A stretch of DNA of 50,292 nucleotides. It comes from Bacteroidales bacterium (lineage in GTDB: Bacteria; Bacteroidota; Bacteroidia; Bacteroidales; Lentimicrobiaceae). A model generated the notes under the pieces. The model searched no databases. It worked only from the letters and a program-made list of their open reading frames with translations, and had not been told where the DNA came from. The DNA lies in NCBI GenBank assembly GCA_022837485.1, contig JALHHH010000043.1, forward strand, positions 5,515 through 55,806, in the 5' to 3' direction. The position numbers and the translations under genes were made by a program. Positions 25,708 through 34,699 of the stretch are shown piece after piece. Position 1 is the first letter of the stretch. Each line of letters starts with the position of its first letter.

Positions 25708-27084
25708 ATGCAACCCAGTGCAAATGCGGACCTTTTCCAGTCTCTCAGGAAAGATTATCCGGTTTTTGAATTCTCAGCATACCGCATTGACATTCAGCAG
25801 AGCGGAATACGCCTGAGCTTTGATTTCAATGCAGGAAAAACCATCCGATTCGCACCGTCCATTTTTTATCCTTACGGAAGTCTGGAACCAGCATACCGGA
25901 ATGCCGTTAATAACCGCCCTGCCCTACTTCATAACCTGGCTTTCAGTATCGGAATGATCGAATTGATAAGCTACTGGAAGGCCACCTGCTCTCCCCAGCT
26001 CAGAATTCGGGCAGGTAAACTTTCAGAAACTCAGACTGAATGGTGGAAGAAATTATATTTCAACGGATTGGGAGAGTTTTTTTACGTAAATGGGATTACC
26101 GCGTCTCCGGATAACTTTATGGAAATTGTTTCGGAAAGTGAAACGGAACATTCGCCGGAGTTATTTAATCCCGGTCCGGGTGTTCTGGTTCCCATAGGAG
26201 GAGGCAAAGATTCCGCGGTAACGCTTGAGCTCCTGCTGAGATCAGGTTTTAATGTCCGTCCCCTTATTATGAATCCAAGGGGTGCAAGTCTGAAAACAGT
26301 GGAAGCTTCAGGTATTCCGCCAGAGGAAATTCTTGAAATCCGGCGTACGATAGACCCCGTATTACTGAGACTCAATGAGAAAGGATTTCTTAACGGGCAT
26401 ACACCCTTCTCAGCCATGCTGGCATTTCACACCATTCTGGCCTCGTTCTTGTCGGGGAACCGATACATTGCTCTTTCTAACGAATCGAGTGCCAACGAAT
26501 CCACCATCCCGGGCACGGGAATCAACCATCAATACTCTAAAACCTTAGAGTTTGAAACGGATTTCAGAAGCTACTGCAGCATATATATTTCACCGGAATT
26601 CTGTTACTTCAGCTTTTTGCGTCCGCTGAGTGAACTCCGTATCGCCTCGCTTTTTGCCGGAATGCCGGCGTATCATACTGTGTTCAGGAGTTGTAATGCA
26701 GGCAGCAAAACCGATTCGTGGTGCGGAAAGTGTCCAAAATGCCTGTTCACGGCCGTAATCCTTGCCCCTTTCACAGGGATAGAAAGGGTTGAGGAAATTA
26801 TAGGGAGCAGCATCCTCAACGACAGCACCCTCATACCCGTATTTGACGAATTATGCGGATTTTCCGCCAATAAACCGTTTGAATGCGTTGGAACCATCGA
26901 CGAGGTCAATGAAGCCGTCAAAATGTCACTGAAACAAACAGGAAAAGAAAAGGCCCCGGCTCTCTTCTGCTACTATGCAGAAAAGAACGACGTTGCAAAG
27001 ACTGAAATTACCGGCAAACCATACTCATCTGCCCATCATCTGCCGGAAGAGTTCCTTGCCATCCTAACAAAATCTTTGCTATGA
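25708..27084 (+). CDS. murL: UDP-MurNAc-L-Ala-L-Glu epimerase MurL
   Basis: 458 residues, close to the length of characterised MurL. It converts the terminal L-Glu of UDP-MurNAc-L-Ala-L-Glu to D-Glu, giving the normal peptidoglycan precursor without free D-Glu. Key sites: PP-loop-like ATP-binding motif PIGGGKDSAV (162-171), SNESSANESTIPGTG in the middle, and CGKCPKC (Cys 339, 342, 345). It overlaps the following murD2 by 4 bases, the same gene pair as known for the Xanthomonas MurD2-MurL pathway. Cytosolic. Confidence 0.9.
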   Translation: MQPSANADLFQSLRKDYPVFEFSAYRIDIQQSGIRLSFDFNAGKTIRFAPSIFYPYGSLEPAYRNAVNNRPALLHNLAFSIGMIELISYWKATCSPQLRIRAGKLSETQTEWWKKLYFNGLGEFFYVNGITASPDNFMEIVSESETEHSPELFNPGPGVLVPIGGGKDSAVTLELLLRSGFNVRPLIMNPRGASLKTVEASGIPPEEILEIRRTIDPVLLRLNEKGFLNGHTPFSAMLAFHTILASFLSGNRYIALSNESSANESTIPGTGINHQYSKTLEFETDFRSYCSIYISPEFCYFSFLRPLSELRIASLFAGMPAYHTVFRSCNAGSKTDSWCGKCPKCLFTAVILAPFTGIERVEEIIGSSILNDSTLIPVFDELCGFSANKPFECVGTIDEVNEAVKMSLKQTGKEKAPALFCYYAEKNDVAKTEITGKPYSSAHHLPEEFLAILTKSLL

Positions 27085-28472
27085 GGGATTTGCTGCAGAA
27101 ACTAACCTGCAATCGCGAGGTACTGATTCTCGGATACGGACGTGAAGGCATTTCCACCCTGAGATCATTAAAAGAAGCCTGCCCCGGTATCTCGCTTACG
27201 GTAGCCGATGCCGACAGCAGCCTTCCCGAAAGGCACCCCGAACTAAGGGAACCGGGCATCCGCCTGATGCTTGGAGCTCCCTGCCCTGCCGACCTGCGGC
27301 AGTTTGAACTGGTAATTAAATCGCCCGGCATTTCGCTCAACCGCGATGGCATCGAATTTATTCCGGAAAATATCAGTTCCCAGACCGATATCTTTTTGCG
27401 TGCCTATGCCGCTCAAACCATTGCCGTTACGGGCACTAAAGGCAAAAGCACAACTACAGGCCTGCTTTACCGCATCTTATCCGCCCATACCCCCAATGCT
27501 TTAATAGCCGGGAATATGGGAATTCCTCTGTTTGATCTTGCCAGGAAGATTGATCCGCAGACACGGATTGTTTGCGAACTCTCGTCGCACCAGTTGGAGT
27601 ATATTACCAGAGGGCCTGCAACCGGAATTTTGCTCAACCTTTATCAGGAACACCTGGATCATTACCGTTCATTCAAACATTATCAGTTGTCGAAATTCGG
27701 AATGGCGCTCAGGCAGACGGGTGAGGATGTTTTCATTTACGACCATTCGGATATCAACATTCATGCGTTACTGCGCGAATTCCCCGTACCCGGGAAGGTC
27801 TTTCCGGTTTATGCCCGCCCTTTTGAGGGCGATGGCATAGGCGTTTCGGGGGCAGGAATAGTAATCCGGCATCACGGCAGGGAGCGTTTGCTGCTTCCGG
27901 CCGGTTTTAAAACAAATCTGAGGGGAGAGCATAACCTGCGCAACATAATGGCGGCGGCAGCCGCTGCAAGCCTGTCGGGAATTCCGGCTGAAGCCATTGA
28001 AACAGGAGTTGCCGGTTTTCAGCCGCTTGAGCACCGTTTGGAATTCGTTGGTACATTCAACGGAAAATTGTATTACAACGACAGCATCTCCACTATACCG
28101 GAGGCCGCAATGGCAGCCGTGCGAACGTTGAAAAATGTCAATACGCTTATCCTGGGCGGCTTCGACAGGGGCATTGACTACCGGGGACTCGTTGAATACC
28201 TGGGCAGTTCGCCGGTAAAACAACTGGTGCTGACCGGCCCGGCAGGTGAAAGAATGCAAAGTCTTATGAAATCCGTAAAACCCTTCTGGCCCGCAGTTGA
28301 ATACCAGTCCGGTTTCGACCGGGCAGTTGGGCGTGCAATGGAACTCACCCCGGAAGGAGGAACCTGTCTGTTATCGCCGGCTGCATCCAGCTACGACAGT
28401 TTCAGAAATTTTGAAGAACGGGGCCACCGGTTCCGTACGCTGGTATCTCTAAGTGTAGAAATAAAATCATAG
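27081..28472 (+). CDS. murD2: UDP-MurNAc-L-alanine-L-glutamate ligase (MurD2-type)
   Basis: 463 residues, Mur ligase with an N-terminal Rossmann-like domain (VLILGYGREGIS), ATP-binding TGTKGKSTTT (117-126), ELSSHQLE, LNLYQEHLDHY and GEHNLRNIMAA. In the pathway with MurL the ligase adds L-Glu instead of D-Glu to UDP-MurNAc-L-Ala; the substrate choice here is inferred from the coupling to murL, not from a residue I can read. An ordinary MurD is the alternative. Translation is coupled through an ATGA overlap. Confidence 0.85.
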   Translation: MRDLLQKLTCNREVLILGYGREGISTLRSLKEACPGISLTVADADSSLPERHPELREPGIRLMLGAPCPADLRQFELVIKSPGISLNRDGIEFIPENISSQTDIFLRAYAAQTIAVTGTKGKSTTTGLLYRILSAHTPNALIAGNMGIPLFDLARKIDPQTRIVCELSSHQLEYITRGPATGILLNLYQEHLDHYRSFKHYQLSKFGMALRQTGEDVFIYDHSDINIHALLREFPVPGKVFPVYARPFEGDGIGVSGAGIVIRHHGRERLLLPAGFKTNLRGEHNLRNIMAAAAAASLSGIPAEAIETGVAGFQPLEHRLEFVGTFNGKLYYNDSISTIPEAAMAAVRTLKNVNTLILGGFDRGIDYRGLVEYLGSSPVKQLVLTGPAGERMQSLMKSVKPFWPAVEYQSGFDRAVGRAMELTPEGGTCLLSPAASSYDSFRNFEERGHRFRTLVSLSVEIKS

Positions 28473-28794
28473 CTCATTCTGAATCTCAGCACTGGCAGTT
28501 TTTAAAACACGGCCCCTGTAAATAACTCAATTCCCCCTCTAATCCTTCGCTATTCTGCAGTTGCATGCTTTCGGTACAATCGACTTTCGCACCTCTGACT
28601 TCCTAAAGAATGGGTCCGGCGACGTTTATGCAGTCACCAGACCCCATCACTTAGTATTGGTGAACGAGCTGAATCACAAAATCAGAATCTGCTGCAATTC
28701 CAAAGGAATCGTTCGGTTTCGCTCTGGTTTCTACTTTTGGCCTGTAAATTCGATATGTTGAGACAGCTTTCCGGCATTAGTTATCAGTAACCGA
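28473..28794. other. Intergenic region with no gene seen
   Basis: 322 bases between the convergent murD2 and THX genes. A 66-codon frame at 28561-28761 has no family features. No clear terminator hairpin with T-run. Confidence 0.5.
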
Positions 28795-29040
28795 TTAGCT
28801 TTCGCTTTCCGTTTTTTCTTCGGTTTTGGCGGCTTTGGGCTTACGTACAGCTTTAGGCTTGGGTTCAGAACTTTTTGCGGCGGGTGCTGCCTTCGTCTTA
28901 GGTTTTACAACGGGTTCTTCGGCCTTGATTGCTGAAGGAACCGGTGATTGAACGTTGGTCTGCGTTTTTCTCGGGCGCCTTACACCGTAAGATCCCATGA
29001 TGATTTTTCCACGCCTGGACTTTTTGTCTCCTTTTCCCAT
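28795..29040 (-). CDS. 30S ribosomal protein bTHX with Lys/Pro/Ala-rich tail
   Basis: 81 residues. The N-terminal 25 residues (GKGDKKSRRGKI, then MGSYGVRRPRK) are the THX core, a small basic peptide that sits in the head of the 30S subunit. The remaining 55 residues are a low-complexity tail with KPKTKAAPAAK and EPKPKAVRKPK repeats, longer than in Thermus THX but usual for Bacteroidota. It ends in an acidic KTEEKTESES. Confidence 0.85.
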   Translation of the reverse strand: MGKGDKKSRRGKIIMGSYGVRRPRKTQTNVQSPVPSAIKAEEPVVKPKTKAAPAAKSSEPKPKAVRKPKAAKTEEKTESES

Positions 29041-29166
29041 AATCGTATAAATTAAAGAGGTGAATGAAGTTCAAGAGGTAAAAATAGGAAAAATCTCCGG
29101 TACAATCAATCTTTTAGCCCGAATAAAGTATTCCGGCACTGAAAGAAAGTGTCGATATAATCTGCT

Positions 29167-29197
29167 TTTGTGATATAAAAAAAAAGCCTTACTTTTG
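29167..29197 (+). promoter_or_regulatory. Bacteroidota promoter (TTTG-N19-TACTTTTG)
   Basis: TTTG at 29167-29170 and the exact -7 box TACTTTTG at 29190-29197 with a 19-base spacer, the textbook Bacteroidota arrangement, 21 bases before the ATG of the TPR gene. Confidence 0.7.
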
Positions 29198-29218
29198 CGC
29201 GACTAATTTTTTAAAGCA

Positions 29219-29902
29219 ATGGCAAAAAAGACCGACAACACCGAAGAAAGAATAATAGCAGTAGAAGAAGCCCTCAGCAAAACAGAGGTTTTTATTGAAA
29301 AGAACCAAAAACTTCTGAGTATAATCATAGGAGGTATTGCCCTTCTGGTATTGGCTTACTTCGGGTTTCAGCGTTTTTATCTTATGCCCCGCGAAAAGCA
29401 GGCTCAGGAGCAGATGTTTATGGCAGAAAGGTATTTCGAAATGGATTCACTCAACCTTGCACTCAACGGCGACGGTATGTACCCCGGTTTTCTCGAAATT
29501 ATGGACGACTACAGCATGACCAAATCCGGTCGTCTGGCCCGTTATTACACCGGCATCATTATGCTCAATCAGGGTAAGTATGAAGAAGCCATTTCAAATC
29601 TAAAGAAGTTTAAAGGCAAGGGCACCATGGTTGAGCCCATGGCCAAAGGTGCCATTGGTGATGCTTTCATGGAACTCGGCAAGCCTTCTGAAGCTGCGGA
29701 TCAGTATATCAAGGCTGCAGATGTTGTTAAAAACGAATTTACCACTCCTCTCTTCCTCCAAAAAGCAGCCTGGGCATATGAAGATGCCGGAAAAACCGAT
29801 AAGGCCATTAAAGCATTTGACCGCATACGTGTTGAGTATCCCCGCAGTGCCGAAGCACGCGACGTTGAAAAATACATTACCCGTCTCAAAGGACAGAATT
29901 AA
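29219..29902 (+). CDS. Membrane-anchored tetratricopeptide-repeat protein
   Basis: 227 residues. A cytosolic N-terminal helix (about 1-30), a single transmembrane helix at about 35-55 (LLSIIIGGIALLVLAYFGF), then about four TPR units, e.g. GRLARYYTGIIMLNQGKYEE, AIGDAFMELGKPSEAADQY, AAWAYEDAGKTDKAIKAFDR. The plan (helix-TM-TPR) is that of YfgM-like proteins, which act at the membrane as scaffolds or chaperone partners. Strong promoter and terminator flank it, so it is monocistronic. Confidence 0.85.
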   Translation: MAKKTDNTEERIIAVEEALSKTEVFIEKNQKLLSIIIGGIALLVLAYFGFQRFYLMPREKQAQEQMFMAERYFEMDSLNLALNGDGMYPGFLEIMDDYSMTKSGRLARYYTGIIMLNQGKYEEAISNLKKFKGKGTMVEPMAKGAIGDAFMELGKPSEAADQYIKAADVVKNEFTTPLFLQKAAWAYEDAGKTDKAIKAFDRIRVEYPRSAEARDVEKYITRLKGQN

Positions 29903-29922
29903 AGCTTGAATTAAAGCACACG

Positions 29923-29949
29923 ACACCCGGTTCTATGCCGGGTGTTTTT
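29923..29949 (+). terminator. Rho-independent terminator after the TPR gene
   Basis: 8-bp stem ACACCCGG/CCGGGTGT with a 7-base loop followed by TTTTG, 21 bases after the stop. Confidence 0.85.
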
Positions 29950-30051
29950 GTTTACGGCAGGGGGCTTTCGGATGAATTTCATCCGCGACAACAAAAACCG
30001 GAAGGAAGAATTAACTTTACATTCTCCGGCCAGGCGAAAAAAATTATTAAA

Positions 30052-31008
30052 ATGGAAAGAAAAGATATCAGCATCGTATTTATGGGTACGCCTGAATTTG
30101 CAGTCGCATCGCTCAGTAAGATCGTGGAATCCGGCTTCGGGGTTTCAGCGGTTGTTACGGTTCCCGACAAACCGGCAGGACGCGGACTGAAACCGAGGAT
30201 GTCTCCCGTTAAGGAATACGCCCTTGCGCTTGGCTTGCCTGTGTTGCAGCCCGAAAAGCTCCGGGATCAGGACTTTCTGGATACATTGAATGCCTTCGGC
30301 GCAAATCTGTATGTAGTAGTTGCCTTCCGAAAGCTTCCTGCCGAGGTTTGGTCGGTGCCTGAACTCGGAACATTCAACCTTCATGCCTCATTGCTGCCTC
30401 ATTACAGGGGGGCGGCACCGATTAATCATGCCATCATAAACGGCGAAAATATGAGCGGCGTAACCACATTTTTTATAGATGAAGGCATTGACACCGGAAG
30501 TATGATTCTGAGACGGGAAGTAAGTATAGGGCCTGATGAAACCGCGGGGGAACTCCACGACAGGCTGATGACGACCGGAGCAGAACTGGTGGCTGAAACC
30601 ATTGCTGCCATCGCTTCGGGTACCCTGCAAACAGCCCGGCAGCCTGCAAGCGAACAATTGCTAAGAACCGCACCCAGAATTTTCAGGGAAGACTGTATAA
30701 TTCAGTGGAATAAAACCGCACAGGAAGTGCATAATTTCGTCAGGGGCCTCAGTCCTTACCCCGGTGCAGGCAGTACCCTGATCACCGGAGGCGGCGAGCG
30801 CGACGTTAAAATCCTCCGCACCAAACGAATCGGTAAAAGAGCATCTTCAGACCCCGGGAAAATTCATACAGAAAACAAGCAGTTGTTTGCAGAATGCGGG
30901 GATGAAATGCTGGAAATTCTGGATCTTCAGCCTGCAGGAAAAAAAACAATGACGGCTGCAGAGTTTCTCAGAGGCATGCGCGAACCACTGATCCGTTTTA
31001 AAGGCTGA
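30052..31008 (+). CDS. fmt: Methionyl-tRNA formyltransferase
   Basis: 318 residues from the ATG at 30052. The frame is open upstream through the terminator, but family motifs begin right here (IVFMGTPEFAV), so the longer start is wrong. Other motifs: VPDKPAGRG, NLHASLLPHYRGAAPINHAI, the SLLPxxRG folate/formyl transfer loop with catalytic Asn/His/Asp, and a C-terminal tRNA-binding domain (NKTAQEVHNFVRGLSPYPGA). It formylates Met-tRNA for initiation. Confidence 0.95.
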   Translation: MERKDISIVFMGTPEFAVASLSKIVESGFGVSAVVTVPDKPAGRGLKPRMSPVKEYALALGLPVLQPEKLRDQDFLDTLNAFGANLYVVVAFRKLPAEVWSVPELGTFNLHASLLPHYRGAAPINHAIINGENMSGVTTFFIDEGIDTGSMILRREVSIGPDETAGELHDRLMTTGAELVAETIAAIASGTLQTARQPASEQLLRTAPRIFREDCIIQWNKTAQEVHNFVRGLSPYPGAGSTLITGGGERDVKILRTKRIGKRASSDPGKIHTENKQLFAECGDEMLEILDLQPAGKKTMTAAEFLRGMREPLIRFKG

Positions 31009-31140
31009 AAATGCCGGAGTATAATACGATTTTCCCTTTCATACCAACGCTTTCGGAGCCAAGTTATTAACAAACGTCCGGTTTTATTAACTTTTTAACA
31101 TGATTTTGGCTAAAACACTTGATTTTGCTTATGAATAACT

Positions 31141-31148
31141 TATATTTG
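31141..31148 (+). promoter_or_regulatory. -7 box TATATTTG before HU gene
   Basis: Exact TAnnTTTG box 43 bases upstream of the HU ATG. TTTG elements exist upstream, none at the ideal spacing. Confidence 0.5.
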
Positions 31149-31191
31149 TAGTAGGTTATCCAACTCAGTATTCATTTAAATCAGGAAAACA

Positions 31192-31464
31192 ATGAACAAA
31201 CAGGAATTAATTGTTGCTATTGCAGCAGAATCAGGCCTCACCAAAGCCGATTCCAAAAAAGCTCTCGATGCCTTCATTACAGCCACCTCAAAAAGCCTTA
31301 AAAAAGGTGACCGCGTTGCACTTGTAGGATTTGGTTCCTTCTCAGTTTCAAAGCGTGCTGCCCGCAAGGGACGCAATCCCCAGACCGGAAAAGAAATCAA
31401 GATCGCTGCTAAGAAAGTGGTTAAATTCAAACCAGGTGCCGAACTGTCAAAGAATGTGAAGTAA
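31192..31464 (+). CDS. hup: HU-family DNA-binding protein
   Basis: 90 residues, the usual HU length. MNKQELIVAIAAESGLTKADSKKALDA starts the dimerising helices; VALVGFGSFSVSKRAARKGRNPQTG is the beta-arm with its Arg-Asn-Pro tip; VVKFKPGAELSKNV is the conserved end. It bends and compacts DNA as a dimer. Monocistronic with its own promoter and terminator. Confidence 0.96.
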   Translation: MNKQELIVAIAAESGLTKADSKKALDAFITATSKSLKKGDRVALVGFGSFSVSKRAARKGRNPQTGKEIKIAAKKVVKFKPGAELSKNVK

Positions 31465-31487
31465 GCTCCCTGCTTTGCAATGATATG

Positions 31488-31516
31488 AGACCGGTTAGAA
31501 ATAGCCGGTCTTTTTT
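31488..31516. terminator. Terminator shared by convergent HU and DNA glycosylase genes
   Basis: 10-bp stem (AGACCGGTTA / TAGCCGGTCT with one G-T pair) around a GAAA tetraloop, then six T on the plus strand. It ends the HU transcript and includes the TAA stop of the minus-strand glycosylase gene. Confidence 0.85.
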
Positions 31517-32124
31517 ATTGCCTGTTCTGCTACCGCCCTGTCGATAAAAAAGCGGTATGGCAACCCGGCATCCTTTCCGGCATACCCGATACCGATGCGT
31601 GTTGAAACGCTGATGTCATCTTCCATAATTTCGATGCCCGTTCCGGTAATCCAGACATCGCTGCCGGAACAAAGATCGGCACCGTTCATATCCCGGTCGA
31701 TTCCCATGAGCCGAGAAAGCTTTCCGGGTCCGTTGCCGGCCTTCCGGAGATCATCCGGTACCTGATTACCAAAATTCATTTTGGCGTCGTTCAGAACCGG
31801 ATAAACGCCTCTGAGGAGTATTGCATGTGGTGTACCCTCGGGGCCGGTAACCACATTGAACAGGGAGTGTAATCCGTAGCACAGGTAAACATAAGCCAAT
31901 CCGCCCCTGCGATACATAACCTCTGTTCGGGAAGTAAACCTCCCGCCCCAGGCATGCGAAGCCCTGTCGGTTATACCGGCATATGCTTCCGTCTCGGTAA
32001 TTACAGCTTCGCGCCTCTGACCGTCGCGCATAACAATCAGCGTCTTGCCAATCAGCTTACGGGCAAGGAGAACCACATCGGAGTTTGCATAAAATTCAGG
32101 AGACAGGGGCAGTTTATCGTGCAT
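31495..32124 (-). CDS. DNA-3-methyladenine glycosylase (AAG/Mpg type)
   Basis: 209 residues from the ATG at 32122-32124; longer starts run into the recQ end and precede the family's conserved beginning (LARKLIGKTLI). Motifs: ITETEAYAG with the catalytic Glu, DRASHAWGG, YRRGGLAYVYLCYGLH, NVVTGPEGTPHAILLRG, GNGPGKLSRLMGI. The enzyme removes alkylated bases such as 3-methyladenine in base-excision repair. It overlaps the recQ stop by about 10 bases, so both repair genes form an operon. Confidence 0.93.
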   Translation of the reverse strand: MHDKLPLSPEFYANSDVVLLARKLIGKTLIVMRDGQRREAVITETEAYAGITDRASHAWGGRFTSRTEVMYRRGGLAYVYLCYGLHSLFNVVTGPEGTPHAILLRGVYPVLNDAKMNFGNQVPDDLRKAGNGPGKLSRLMGIDRDMNGADLCSGSDVWITGTGIEIMEDDISVSTRIGIGYAGKDAGLPYRFFIDRAVAEQAIKKTGYF

Positions 32125-34039
32125 CGCGTGAATTCCATTTAAAGATACCATCTCCGGCCAAAAGTACCTTCTCGTTATCGGTAAGCCATGTAATGGCACT
32201 GATAACTTTATCCTCGCTGATCCTGGGGCAGGCATCCAGCAATTGCTGCAGTGAACAGGTGTCACGAAGAAGCAGGGGTTTAATTATCTCAAGTATATTG
32301 TTGAACTCCAGTTCGCTTAAATTGGCTTTGTTGCGTTCGAGACACACATCGCATATACCGCACCTGCGAGTATCCGTTTGTCCGAAATACTTGATCAGCA
32401 GCTGGCTCCTGCAATGGCTGGAGCTTCCGGCATAAGAAATCACGGCTTCGAGCCGGCGCAGTGCTTCTTTCAGCCGCTCATCGTAAATCTGAGGCGAAAT
32501 GGTCAGATCGCTTGCCTTTACCAGTTCACTACTGAAGGTAAGCCGGGGCTTGTCGGTTTGCGGAATATAGGTAAGCACTTCCAGTTTGTGCAGCTGATGG
32601 AGCCATGAAACAACTACCTCTCGGCTTACAGACAAGCGCTGAGCCAGTTCCTGTTCATTGATGGCAACGGGCTCAGTGAAAACGCCTCCATAAGAACGCA
32701 GCACCGTCTTGATCAAAGGATCCCAAAATGCATTTTCGACCTGAAACTGATAGAGTTTATCTTTCTGAATATTAAATAACAGCTTTGAATTAGTTTCAAA
32801 AGCTGCATTAAGTGCAATATACCCTTCACGTTCAAGGAAATGCAGGGCGTTAAAAACCACAACAGGTTTAAAATGGTAGTTGTTGCAAAAATCGGCCAGG
32901 TCAAATTCGGCTACAAGGTCGCGTCCGGTTCCCGGAATAAGGCTGTAGTAATTCCCAAGTGCCCTGTAAACGTTACGTATGATCTCAACGGCAGGATAGG
33001 ACAATTCAATATTATGGCGGGCATCCAGAATATCAGCTTCTTCGTAAAGCAGCACAGCATATGCTTTCTTTTCATCCCGCCCTGCTCTGCCCGCTTCCTG
33101 AAAATACGCTTCAGGGCTTTCGGGCAGGTCGAGATGCACCACAAAACGCACATCGGGCTTATCGATACCCATCCCGAAGGCATTGGTAGAAACCATGATA
33201 CGCAGGGTTCCGTTCTTCCAGGCATCCTGTTTGCGTTCCCTTTCGGCGGGGGTAAGGCCAGCATGGTAATAATCGGCCCTGATTCGGTTTTGTATCAGAA
33301 ATTCAGCAATTTCCCTGGTCTTTTTCCGGTTACGAACATATACGATGCCCGTTCCCGGGACGTTGCTGCAGATTTTTAGAAGTCGTTGCAGTTTGTTTTC
33401 TTCACGAAACACCACATAAGCCAGATTTTTTCGCTCAAAACTGCGTTCAAAAACATTTGAAGATTGAAAGGCGAGCTTATCCTGAATATCGGAAACCACC
33501 TGTTTTGTTGCCGTTGCAGTAAGGGCAATTACAGGAACGCCGGGAAGGCGTTGGCGGATTTCGGCTATCCTCAGGTAAGGAGGACGAAAATCGTAGCCCC
33601 ACTGCGAAATGCAGTGTGCTTCATCCACGGCAATCAAACCTACCTTAATATGATCGAGAGCCGTTTGAAAACGACTGGTAAGCAAACGTTCGGGCGATAT
33701 ATAAAGGAATTTTATCTGACCGTGCAGTACATGGTTCATTGCGAGATCCGTTTCGCGCGGTGTCATTCCGGAGTAGATGGCTTCAGCGGAAATTTTACGT
33801 TTACGGAGGTTCTCCACCTGATCTTTCATCAATGCAATCAGCGGTGTGATAACGAGGGTTACCCCATCAATCATGAGACCAGGCACCTGAAAACACAACG
33901 ACTTCCCTCCACCGGTGGGAAGCAGAGCCAGCGTATCCCTGCCTTCCAGTACTGAGCGGATAATATCCTCCTGTACCGGGCGGAAAGACGAGTACCCCCA
34001 GTAGTGCAACAACACCTGATGCATACTTTGTCCTGACAT
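32114..34039 (-). CDS. recQ: ATP-dependent DNA helicase RecQ
   Basis: 641 residues from the ATG at 34037-34039 (34024 is a further possible start; the frame is open to 34123). Motif 0 YSSFRPVQEDII, Walker A LLPTGGGKS, DEAH box VDEAHCISQWG, FRPPYL, motif VI QEAGRAGRD, and the RQC zinc site CRSQLLIKYFGQ-x-x-x-x-RCGICDVC. A winged-helix region follows, but I see no clear HRDC domain; the final 70 residues are helical. Unwinds 3'-5' in recombination and repair. Confidence 0.95.
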   Translation of the reverse strand: MSGQSMHQVLLHYWGYSSFRPVQEDIIRSVLEGRDTLALLPTGGGKSLCFQVPGLMIDGVTLVITPLIALMKDQVENLRKRKISAEAIYSGMTPRETDLAMNHVLHGQIKFLYISPERLLTSRFQTALDHIKVGLIAVDEAHCISQWGYDFRPPYLRIAEIRQRLPGVPVIALTATATKQVVSDIQDKLAFQSSNVFERSFERKNLAYVVFREENKLQRLLKICSNVPGTGIVYVRNRKKTREIAEFLIQNRIRADYYHAGLTPAERERKQDAWKNGTLRIMVSTNAFGMGIDKPDVRFVVHLDLPESPEAYFQEAGRAGRDEKKAYAVLLYEEADILDARHNIELSYPAVEIIRNVYRALGNYYSLIPGTGRDLVAEFDLADFCNNYHFKPVVVFNALHFLEREGYIALNAAFETNSKLLFNIQKDKLYQFQVENAFWDPLIKTVLRSYGGVFTEPVAINEQELAQRLSVSREVVVSWLHQLHKLEVLTYIPQTDKPRLTFSSELVKASDLTISPQIYDERLKEALRRLEAVISYAGSSSHCRSQLLIKYFGQTDTRRCGICDVCLERNKANLSELEFNNILEIIKPLLLRDTCSLQQLLDACPRISEDKVISAITWLTDNEKVLLAGDGIFKWNSRDAR

Positions 34040-34160
34040 ATAAAGCAGAAATTCAGCCCTTCCCTTTACAGGGATGAACGGGTATAAAGTTACAAAAAAT
34101 GGCCGCATGACCGAAGACACCAAACCTTATCCTAATGGGCGGTGCATTGCATATCATTCT

Positions 34161-34168
34161 TACCTTTG
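34161..34168 (+). promoter_or_regulatory. -7 box TACCTTTG before aroK
   Basis: Exact TAnnTTTG, 18 bases before the ATG. Confidence 0.5.
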
Positions 34169-34186
34169 CATTAAACAACACATCGA

Positions 34187-34699
34187 ATGGGCAAACCGGT
34201 TTTTCTGGTAGGGTATATGGGAAGCGGCAAGTCGACGGCAGGTCGAAAACTGGCTCGCTTACTCCATTACGACTTCGCGGATACCGACGATCTGATCGTT
34301 GCCATGACAGGCAAACCGGTTGAAGTAATTTTTCGTGAAGACGGCGAAGATGCGTTCAGGTTGCTGGAGCATACTATAATACGGACTTTATCCCGACGCA
34401 TCAATACCGTTATAGCAACGGGCGGAGGAACGCCATGTTTTTATAACAATATGCAACTTATGCGAATGGCCGGAATAACGGTTTATCTGAAGTTGCATGC
34501 TTCTGCACTTACCCGCCGCATCAACCAGTCGAAATCGCCCAGGCCGCTGTTGCGGAACATTGCACCGGCTGATCTCCCCGACATCATTACTGCTCACCTT
34601 AAGCAGCGGCTGCAACACTACAGTCAGGCTCACATCACCGTCGAGGGCGAGAATCTGAACCTGGAGGAGCTTGCGACAAAAATCAGAGGGTTCAGATAA
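34187..34699 (+). CDS. aroK: Shikimate kinase
   Basis: 170 residues. Walker A GYMGSGKST, shikimate-binding DTDDLI, FREDGEDAFR, Walker B-like ATGGGTPCF and the lid SPRPLLRN. It phosphorylates shikimate with ATP in the aromatic amino acid pathway. Single gene; its last 8 bases overlap the end of the convergent rRNA methyltransferase gene. Confidence 0.95.
   Translation: MGKPVFLVGYMGSGKSTAGRKLARLLHYDFADTDDLIVAMTGKPVEVIFREDGEDAFRLLEHTIIRTLSRRINTVIATGGGTPCFYNNMQLMRMAGITVYLKLHASALTRRINQSKSPRPLLRNIAPADLPDIITAHLKQRLQHYSQAHITVEGENLNLEELATKIRGFR

Noticed and set aside
28561..28761. 66-codon frame between murD2 and the THX gene
   Set aside because: No start signal, no recognisable features, and it lies in a convergent intergenic space.
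29935..30051. Upstream part of the fmt reading frame
   Set aside because: It reads through the terminator hairpin of the TPR gene; conserved Fmt sequence starts only at the ATG at 30052.
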